A DNA stretch of 5,884 nt from DASUXA01 sp036378155 (lineage in GTDB: Bacteria; Actinomycetota; Actinomycetes; Mycobacteriales; Micromonosporaceae). Below are positions 1 to 4,828 of the stretch, piece by piece (within the stretch, counting starts at the first letter, position 1; the number at the start of each line of letters is the position of its first letter). Position numbers and translations under genes: made by a program. The stretch spans positions 1 to 5,884 of the forward strand of contig DASUXA010000033.1 of the NCBI GenBank assembly GCA_036378155.1, in the 5' to 3' direction. Below the pieces are notes generated by a model. It made no database searches and had not been told where the DNA came from. It saw only the letters and a list, made by a program, of their open reading frames with translations.

Positions 1-1378
1 AACGGCCGTCGAAGCATGCCTTGCACAACCTCGTCGCGGGCTGCTCGCTGGCGGCGACCAGTCCGGCCAGGGACACGTAACCGAGGCTGTCCGCGCCGAT
101 GGCGCGGCGTACCCCCTCGAGGTCGAGACCGTTCGCGATCAACTCGGCACGGGTGGCGAAGTCGATGCCGTAGAAGCAGGGCCACTTCACCGGCGGCGAG
201 GAGATCCGGACGTGTACCTCGACGGCACCGGATTCGCGCAGCATCCGGACGATCGCGCGCTGGGTGTTGCCCCGCACGATCGAGTCGTCCACGACGACGA
301 CCCGCTTGCCGCGGACGTTGTCGCGCAGCGGGTTGAGTTTGAGTCGGATGCCGAGCTGACGGATGGTCTGCGAGGGCTGGATGAAGGTACGTCCGACGTA
401 CGCGTTCTTGACCAGACCGGCACCGTACGGGATGCCCGACTCCTCGGCGTAGCCGATGGCGGCCGGTGTACCGGACTCGGGTACCGGGATCACCAGGTCG
501 GCGTCGACGGGGTGTTCGCGTGCCAGGGCGCGACCGATCGCGACGCGCGCGGCGTACACGTTGCGTCCGGAGATCGTGGTGTCGGGTCGCGCGAGGTAGA
601 CGTACTCGAACAGGCAGCCCTTCGGTTCGGGTACCGCGAAGCGCTGGGAGCGCAGCCCGTTCTCGTCGATCGCGATCAGCTCGCCGGGCTCGATCTCGCG
701 GACCACGCTCGCCCCGACGATGTCGAGCGCGGCGGTCTCACTGGCGACCACCCAGCCGCGCTCGAGCCGACCGAGGACGAGCGGTCGCACGCCGTGCGGG
801 TCGCGCGCGGCGTACAGCGTGTGCTCGTCCATGAAGACGAAGCTGAACGCGCCGCGCAGGGTCGGCAGCACCTGGGCGGCGGCCTGCTCGACGGACAGGT
901 CCGGGTATCCGGCGAGCAGGTTGACGACCAGCGCGGTGTCGCTCGTCGCCCCGTCCTCGGCGCGGACCTTCGCGGCGAGTTCCGCCGCGTTGACGAGGTT
1001 GCCGTTGTGCGCGAGCGCGATCGTCGTCCCCTGGCTCGTCGCCTTGATGGTCGGCTGCGCGTTTTCCCAGGTCGATCCGCCGGTCGTGGAGTATCGCGTG
1101 TGCCCGATCGCGAGGTGCCCGCGCAGGCTCGCCAGGGTCGGCTCGTCGAAGACCTGGGCGACCAGACCGAGGTCCTTGTACACGACGACGCTGGAACCGT
1201 CGCTCACCGCCACGCCGGCGGCTTCCTGACCGCGATGTTGCAGCGCGTACAGACCAAAATAGGTAAGCTTGGATACGTCCTCGCCGGGCGCCCAGACACC
1301 GAACACACCGCACGCGTCCTGAGGGCCGGGTCGGTGTGGATCGAGATCATGGCTCAGTCGGCCGTCGCCACGGGCCAC
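1..1378 (-). CDS. purF: Amidophosphoribosyltransferase (PurF), C-terminus cut off by window edge
   Basis: PurF transfers ammonia released from glutamine to PRPP, giving 5-phosphoribosylamine, the committed step of cytosolic purine synthesis. The frame is open for 459 codons from GTG at 1378 to the left edge; the family is about 500 residues, so only the end is missing. Visible parts: a short propeptide (1-22), then DACGVFG with Cys23 as the N-terminal nucleophile of the Ntn glutaminase domain, HRGQEAAG (48-55), HTRYSTTG (93-100) and HNGNL (124-128). The phosphoribosyltransferase domain has the PRPP loop VVVVDDSIVRGNT (360-372). Cys255, Cys401, Cys452 and Cys455 match the four ligands of the [4Fe-4S] cluster in Bacillus-type PurF. 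The start is fixed by AAGGAG six bases upstream. It follows the sterol-carrier-like gene on the same strand after 131 nt. No missing key residue was seen. Confidence 0.98.
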   Translation of the reverse strand, partial: MARGDGRLSHDLDPHRPGPQDACGVFGVWAPGEDVSKLTYFGLYALQHRGQEAAGVAVSDGSSVVVYKDLGLVAQVFDEPTLASLRGHLAIGHTRYSTTGGSTWENAQPTIKATSQGTTIALAHNGNLVNAAELAAKVRAEDGATSDTALVVNLLAGYPDLSVEQAAAQVLPTLRGAFSFVFMDEHTLYAARDPHGVRPLVLGRLERGWVVASETAALDIVGASVVREIEPGELIAIDENGLRSQRFAVPEPKGCLFEYVYLARPDTTISGRNVYAARVAIGRALAREHPVDADLVIPVPESGTPAAIGYAEESGIPYGAGLVKNAYVGRTFIQPSQTIRQLGIRLKLNPLRDNVRGKRVVVVDDSIVRGNTQRAIVRMLRESGAVEVHVRISSPPVKWPCFYGIDFATRAELIANGLDLEGVRRAIGADSLGYVSLAGLVAASEQPATRLCKACFDGR

Positions 1379-1384
1379 CTGCGG

Positions 1385-1391
1385 CTCCTTA
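1385..1391 (-). promoter_or_regulatory. purF ribosome binding site
   Basis: Read on the minus strand, TAAGGAG lies six bases before GTG at 1378. This is the strongest Shine-Dalgarno match in the window and decides the PurF start, giving a 22-residue propeptide ahead of Cys23. Confidence 0.85.
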
Positions 1392-1432
1392 GGCCATTCG
1401 TCGGCGGTAGCCGGGGTGCACTTACGCGGACC

Positions 1433-1438
1433 AGTGTA
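1433..1438 (-). promoter_or_regulatory. Candidate -10 element for purF
   Basis: In the 131-nt gap between scp and purF the minus strand reads TACACT, fitting the actinobacterial TANNNT -10 pattern. Transcription would start near 1426 and leave a leader of about 48 nt before GTG. No convincing -35 hexamer sits 16-18 nt upstream, so this is a weak call. purF may also be read through from scp. The rest of the gap (1379-1509) is AT-richer than its surroundings and contains the 8-bp palindrome TTGATCAA; no ORF, riboswitch-like fold or terminator hairpin was recognised there. Confidence 0.3.
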
Positions 1439-1509
1439 CTTGACGCTGATTCGATTGCGGAGAGCTACTTGATCAATTCGGGGAGTTACATTCGCACCAT
1501 AGGCAGCAA

Positions 1510-1887
1510 TTATTGCGTCATCTGGTCAGAATTCCATACCGGGAGATATTCCGACAGATCAGTTCGGTTGCCGCTCGCCCTGACCCGCCCGGCGGCGACC
1601 GCGTCCGCCCAGCGCAATCGACCGGTAGCGATCGCGCACCAGGTGACCGGATCGGTTTCCACGACGTTCGGTGGAGTACCGCGCGTGTGTCGCGGCCCTG
1701 GAACGCATTGCACTGCACCGTAAGGTGGAACCCGTACCTCAACCGAACGGCCAGGTGCCCGAGTCGCGAGTGCGGCGAGGAGCGCTCTGACCGCGTCGCG
1801 TAACTGCACCGGCTCCGGCTCACGTCCGGTGTCGAGCGCCTCCACAACGGCGGGAATCGCCACGAAATTCAACCGCGCACGCGACAT
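1510..1887 (-). CDS. Sterol carrier family protein (SCP-2-like), substrate unknown
   Basis: This predicted 125-residue cytosolic protein has no signal peptide or membrane segment. It resembles the small 'sterol carrier family protein' found just upstream of purF in many actinobacteria; from memory, Mycobacterium tuberculosis Rv0807 next to purF Rv0808 is one. The recognisable core is VRVPPYGAVQ (51-60) followed by GPRHTRGTPPNVVETDP (64-80) and TW (82-83). A later ASGNRTDLSEYLP segment (104-116) is also typical. SCP-2 folds bind hydrophobic ligands, but no ligand or purine-linked role is established for this subgroup as far as I know. The ATG at 1887 was chosen because the family N-terminus MSRARLN begins here and a -10-like element sits six bases upstream. 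No Shine-Dalgarno is visible, which suits a leaderless mRNA. The frame stays open upstream to 2445, but that extension lies antisense to the membrane gene and is not family sequence. Confidence 0.87.
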   Translation of the reverse strand: MSRARLNFVAIPAVVEALDTGREPEPVQLRDAVRALLAALATRAPGRSVEVRVPPYGAVQCVPGPRHTRGTPPNVVETDPVTWCAIATGRLRWADAVAAGRVRASGNRTDLSEYLPVWNSDQMTQ

Positions 1888-1893
1888 GTCGGG

Positions 1894-1922
1894 ACGATAC
1901 GACCCGCACGTGCGGCATTCCA
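1894..1922 (-). promoter_or_regulatory. Candidate leaderless promoter of the sterol-carrier-like gene
   Basis: On the minus strand a TATCGT hexamer (1899-1894) fits the TANNNT -10 pattern and ends six bases before the ATG at 1887. That would place the transcription start on or next to the A of the start codon. A weak -35 match, TGGAAT (1922-1917), lies 17 nt upstream of it. The absence of a Shine-Dalgarno before this ATG agrees with leaderless translation, which is common in actinobacteria. This is inferred from pattern alone. Confidence 0.45.
1904..1915. promoter_or_regulatory. 12-bp perfect palindrome, possible operator
   Basis: CCGCACGTGCGG reads identically on both strands and has CACGTG at its centre. 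It sits inside the spacer between the proposed -35 and -10 of the sterol-carrier-like gene, about 100 bp upstream of the divergent membrane-protein gene. A dimeric regulator bound here would block that promoter, but no regulator is encoded in the window. In DNA this GC-rich a short palindrome can also occur by chance. Confidence 0.35.
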
Positions 1923-1935
1923 CCCTGCCCCTGAC

Positions 1936-1965
1936 TTTCGCCAAACCCCGTCCGCGAGGCATAGT
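1936..1965 (+). promoter_or_regulatory. Weak promoter candidate for the membrane-protein gene
   Basis: CATAGT (1960-1965) resembles a -10 box, and TTTCGC (1936-1941) lies 18 nt upstream where a -35 box would sit. Just downstream TTGCGC occurs twice, at 1965-1970 and 1979-1984, a 14-nt period. A promoter is required somewhere in 1888-2017 because the upstream gene is divergent, but this exact placement is uncertain. Confidence 0.28.
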
Positions 1966-2003
1966 TGCGCTCGGTGCATTGCGCACGGGGGGTGGTCGAG
2001 ACC

Positions 2004-2009
2004 GGAAGG
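2004..2009 (+). promoter_or_regulatory. Ribosome binding site of the membrane-protein gene
   Basis: GGAAGG lies eight bases before GTG at 2018 but only two bases before the in-frame GTG at 2012. The spacing therefore favours 2018 as the start, giving a signal peptide that begins MTTHQRAWLL. Confidence 0.65.
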
Positions 2010-2017
2010 CGGTGGAC

Positions 2018-4015
2018 GTGACTACGCACCAACGAGCCTGGCTGCTACGCGCTGGACTGGTTACCGCGCTCGCTGCGGGCACGCTGGGAGTTGTCGGATC
2101 ACCAGCCTCCGCCGCGCCCAATCCATTCGATCTGAACCTGAGTCCGTCCACGGTGTCGCTGCAGGTCGGCGGCGCACCGCAGGGGATGACCATCACGATC
2201 ACCAACAACGACCCGCTACCGCAGTCGAATGTCTCGTTCCAGGTGACCGTGCCGCTCACCGACCAGGGCGTCGGCATCGCCGCCAAACCGGGTGAGTGTT
2301 CCGGTGGCGGCAGCGCGCTGACCTGCCAGGTCCCGTCGATTGCAGGAAACGGCGGCACCTGGAAAGGCGTCATCCAGTTCGGACCACCGGCGCAGAGCAG
2401 CATGGCGCCCGGCGACCAGAAGAGCGGCGACGGCCAGGTCATCATGAACTCCGGACCGTCCCGGAGCTACACCATCCAGCTGAGCGGTCCCGCGCAGGCG
2501 CCGAACGTTCCGCAGGTGACCGGACTGGTCAAGGACCAGGACACCGGTAAGGGCATCGCCCAGGCGACCGTGGTGATGCAGGACTCGGCGAACCACACGT
2601 TCCAGACGGGTACCGACTCCTCCGGTCGCTTCATCTTCAAGTCCACGTCGGACAAACCCATCACGCCCGGCACGCTGGTCGTCGGCGCGGCGCACGACGG
2701 GTACAGCGGCAACCCCAAGAGCATCGAGTCGCGCGCGGGCGCGCCCGCGAGCGTCACCTTGGTGCTCGTGTCGACGGCGAGCCCGAGCGCGTCCGCCGCC
2801 CCCACCCCGACGGACCTGCCGACCGACATGTCCGCCGGTCCGAGCATGGTCGCCACCGGCGGGCAGAACAACGACGGTCTACGCAAGACGGACAGCGGCG
2901 GCGGCATGTCCTGGCTGCTGATCCTGGTCGGCGCGCTGCTGGTGCTGGCCGGCATCGGCGCGATCGTGCTGCTGCTGTACAAGCGCAAGGAAGAAGGCGA
3001 CGAGGACGCCGACGGCGACACGCCCGGTCCGCGCCGGGGCGGCCCGCGATCCCCGACGCCGGGCAGCCGCGGCGTGTACCGGGGCGAACCGGCGGCACCC
3101 ACCCAGGTCGGTCCCGCGTTCTCCAACGACGCCACCATGATCACTCGGTCGCCGCTCGCCGACGCGCCCACGATGCTGCAGAGCCGGGCGGCACTGGACG
3201 AGTTCGCCGACCCGTACGGCGCGCCGCCGGTGACCACCCCGCCACGCACACCGCCCAGCGAGTTCGGCGCGACCGCGCCGCTCAGCGGCGCCGGGTACGG
3301 CGCGGGCGCAGGGTCGGGCTCCGGATACCGGGCGAGCGGCCCGAGTTCGGGCGGACCGACCGGGTACGACGCGCCGACGAGCTACGACCCGCCGGGCGGC
3401 GGGTACGGCACGCCGACCAGTCCTGCCTCGCCGTACGGCACGCCCGCTCCGGAGTACGGCGCGCCCTACGGCGACGCCGCCGGACGAGGCGGGTACGGCA
3501 GCGGCGGGTACGGAGCGGGCGAGGCGACCCGGCGCTACGACGGCAGCGGGGCGTACGGCAGCCCGGCGACCGCCGGCAGCGGGTACGACGAGCCCAACCG
3601 GTACGACGCGCCGACCACGTACGACGCGCCGCGCGGCGACTACCGACCCAGTTCCGGAGCCGGATACGGCTCGTCGGGGTACCCCGGCTCGCGGGGCGGG
3701 TACGACGACGCACCGCGCAGCGGATACGACGACGTGTCCCGCACCGGGTACGACGACGCGCCGAGGGGCGGGTACGACGCCGGCAACCGGGGTGGCTACG
3801 AGCCCCGGGGCGGGTACGAGCCGCGCGGCGGATACGACGTGCCGCCGCCCCGCGACAGCTACGACGACCCGCGTGGCGGGTACAGCCCGCGCGGCGGCTA
3901 CGAGCCGGGCTACTCGGACGGGTCGCGGTACGACGGGTACGACGTGAACCGGTCGCGGCACTCGAACCCGCCGGCATCTGAGCCGCGCCGGTCGCTGGAC
4001 TGGCTGGACGACTGA
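2018..4015 (+). CDS. Secreted single-pass membrane protein: exported beta domains, TM helix, Tyr/Gly/Arg-rich cytoplasmic tail
   Basis: This 665-residue protein has no function I can name. Residues 1-33 look like a signal peptide: basic start, hydrophobic core, and an ASAA cleavage region at 30-33. Residues 36-160 form a beta-rich exported domain with Cys94 and Cys103 placed for a disulfide. Residues 164-251, beginning VTGLVKDQDTGKGIAQATV, resemble a carboxypeptidase-regulatory or CnaB-like beta-sandwich. A Ser/Thr/Pro linker leads to a helix at 298-321 followed by KRK, so the N-terminus should be outside and the last 344 residues inside. The tail opens acidic, has Thr-centred DATMITR (371-377) and DAPTMLQ (382-388), then a low-complexity stretch (427-641) with 31 tyrosines in GY, YD, YG and RGGY contexts. 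It ends SLDWLDD. The in-frame extension upstream to 1829 lies antisense to the scp gene and was rejected. The gene diverges from scp and converges on comB, so it is probably monocistronic. Confidence 0.92.
   Translation: MTTHQRAWLLRAGLVTALAAGTLGVVGSPASAAPNPFDLNLSPSTVSLQVGGAPQGMTITITNNDPLPQSNVSFQVTVPLTDQGVGIAAKPGECSGGGSALTCQVPSIAGNGGTWKGVIQFGPPAQSSMAPGDQKSGDGQVIMNSGPSRSYTIQLSGPAQAPNVPQVTGLVKDQDTGKGIAQATVVMQDSANHTFQTGTDSSGRFIFKSTSDKPITPGTLVVGAAHDGYSGNPKSIESRAGAPASVTLVLVSTASPSASAAPTPTDLPTDMSAGPSMVATGGQNNDGLRKTDSGGGMSWLLILVGALLVLAGIGAIVLLLYKRKEEGDEDADGDTPGPRRGGPRSPTPGSRGVYRGEPAAPTQVGPAFSNDATMITRSPLADAPTMLQSRAALDEFADPYGAPPVTTPPRTPPSEFGATAPLSGAGYGAGAGSGSGYRASGPSSGGPTGYDAPTSYDPPGGGYGTPTSPASPYGTPAPEYGAPYGDAAGRGGYGSGGYGAGEATRRYDGSGAYGSPATAGSGYDEPNRYDAPTTYDAPRGDYRPSSGAGYGSSGYPGSRGGYDDAPRSGYDDVSRTGYDDAPRGGYDAGNRGGYEPRGGYEPRGGYDVPPPRDSYDDPRGGYSPRGGYEPGYSDGSRYDGYDVNRSRHSNPPASEPRRSLDWLDD
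3698..3895 (+). repeat. In-frame tandem repeats encoding GYDDxxRx and GYxPRG units
   Basis: Within the cytoplasmic tail of the membrane protein four 24-nt units follow one another at 3698, 3722, 3746 and 3770, encoding GYDDAPRS, GYDDVSRT, GYDDAPRG and GYDAGNRG. Two 18-nt units at 3794 and 3812 both encode GYEPRG. After a 48-nt variant stretch, GYSPRG (3878-3895) is followed by another GYEP. Tyrosine is always TAC, whereas the first glycine varies among GGG, GGA and GGC. The copies have therefore diverged at silent sites while keeping their peptide pattern. Confidence 0.85.
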
Positions 4016-4062
4016 CAGCGGTGTGAGGGCCGGCGCCGCAGGCGCCGGCCCTCACACCGCTG
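4016..4062. terminator. 22-bp perfect hairpin, shared bidirectional terminator
   Basis: The arms 4016-4037 and 4041-4062 are exact reverse complements, 22 bp with no mismatch, closed by a GCA loop. The left arm begins on the base after the TGA (4013-4015) of the membrane-protein gene. The right arm covers the TGA and the last codons of the convergent ComB-family gene (4052-4062). No T-tract follows on either strand. Strong U-less hairpins are proposed as terminators in actinomycetes, so a shared terminator is the best reading. Confidence 0.85.
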
Positions 4063-4828
4063 CGACGAACGCTTCCCCGGTCAGCAGCGGTACCGTTCGC
4101 GACACCCCGTACTCGCAGGCGATCTCGACGTCAGCCGCGAAGCCCCGTGCGATCAACTCCCGCCCGGAAACGCTGCCGCGTACCGCCGCCGCGAGGTCGG
4201 GCACGCTGGCGAGGGCGGCAAGCGCCACAGCCGCCTCGACAGACAGACCGCCGGGCGCCGCGGACAATCCGTCCACGATCGCGGCGGCACCGAGCAGATC
4301 CTCGACGCAGGGTCGCAGCGTACCGTCCGCCCACCGTTCACCGGCTGCGACGACGCCGACGGGCGCGTCCACCGAGCCGTACCCCCGCTCCCGCAGCAGC
4401 GCCGCGACAGCCGGCGCGTTGCGCAGCGAGCCGGCGACGACCGGTACCCCGGTGGACGTCGCCGCCGCCGAGATCGCCGAACCATTCGGCGACGGCAGTA
4501 CGAGATCCGCCACCGGCGGCGCGACACGCAGCGACGCGGGCGACAGCGACCAGGGGCGACGCGGCGACAGGTGGTCGCGACCCACGGCGACCTCGGCGCC
4601 GACCCGCTGGGCGTACTCCTCGGCCTGCTCTCCCCACGGGAACGGGTGGACCCGCGCTCCCCGGCTGACGGCAACCTCGACCGAGGTGGTGAACGACAGC
4701 ACGTCGACCACGACGAGCACGGCGCACACCCGGCTCAGCTCAGCCGCGCCGGTCGGACCCCAGTCGAAGCGCACACCAGCGCCGGGCTGGGCGAAGACGG
4801 ATTCACCCGGCGACGATCCGGCGGTCAC
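4052..4828 (-). CDS. comB: 2-phosphosulfolactate phosphatase (ComB) family protein
   Basis: This 258-residue cytosolic protein belongs to the ComB family (COG2045). In methanogens the founding enzyme is a Mg-dependent hydrolase that removes phosphate from 2-phosphosulfolactate during coenzyme M synthesis. Family landmarks are VDVLSFTT (41-48), PSPNGS (112-117), GSLRNA (133-138), AAGERWADGTLRPCVEDLLG (161-180) and ELIARGFAADVEIA (224-237). Length is normal and no truncation is seen. The GTG start at 4828 overlaps the purL stop as GTGA, implying translational coupling; only a weak GAG lies upstream. A later GTG at Val19 is possible but would drop residues that appear in relatives. Actinomycetes are not known for coenzyme M synthesis as a routine pathway, and no other sulfonate gene is in the window, so the true substrate here is uncertain. 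The symbol names the family rather than a proven activity. Confidence 0.87.
   Translation of the reverse strand: MTAGSSPGESVFAQPGAGVRFDWGPTGAAELSRVCAVLVVVDVLSFTTSVEVAVSRGARVHPFPWGEQAEEYAQRVGAEVAVGRDHLSPRRPWSLSPASLRVAPPVADLVLPSPNGSAISAAATSTGVPVVAGSLRNAPAVAALLRERGYGSVDAPVGVVAAGERWADGTLRPCVEDLLGAAAIVDGLSAAPGGLSVEAAVALAALASVPDLAAAVRGSVSGRELIARGFAADVEIACEYGVSRTVPLLTGEAFVAAV

Noticed and set aside
1440..1468. TTGACG on the plus strand as a -35 box
   Set aside because: No -10-like hexamer lies 16-18 nt downstream, and the next plus-strand gene begins more than 500 bp away beyond an opposing gene.
212..1723. 503-residue plus-strand open frame
   Set aside because: It lies antisense to purF, whose motifs are unmistakable, and runs on past the purF start through the gap into the scp gene. 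Its product has no recognisable domain, and long antisense frames are expected in GC-rich codon usage.
1829..2017. Upstream extension of the membrane-protein frame
   Set aside because: The extra residues do not resemble a signal peptide and run antisense through the first codons of the scp gene. GGAAGG with good spacing supports the GTG at 2018.
1888..2445. N-terminal extension of the sterol-carrier-like frame
   Set aside because: It overlaps the membrane gene on the opposite strand and adds residues unlike the family. The known family N-terminus begins at 1887.
2879..3961. 360-residue minus-strand open frame rich in Val, Arg and Ala
   Set aside because: It is the mirror of the Tyr/Gly/Asp codon repeats of the membrane protein. 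Repetitive GTC/GTA antisense of GAC/TAC explains both the composition and the lack of stops.
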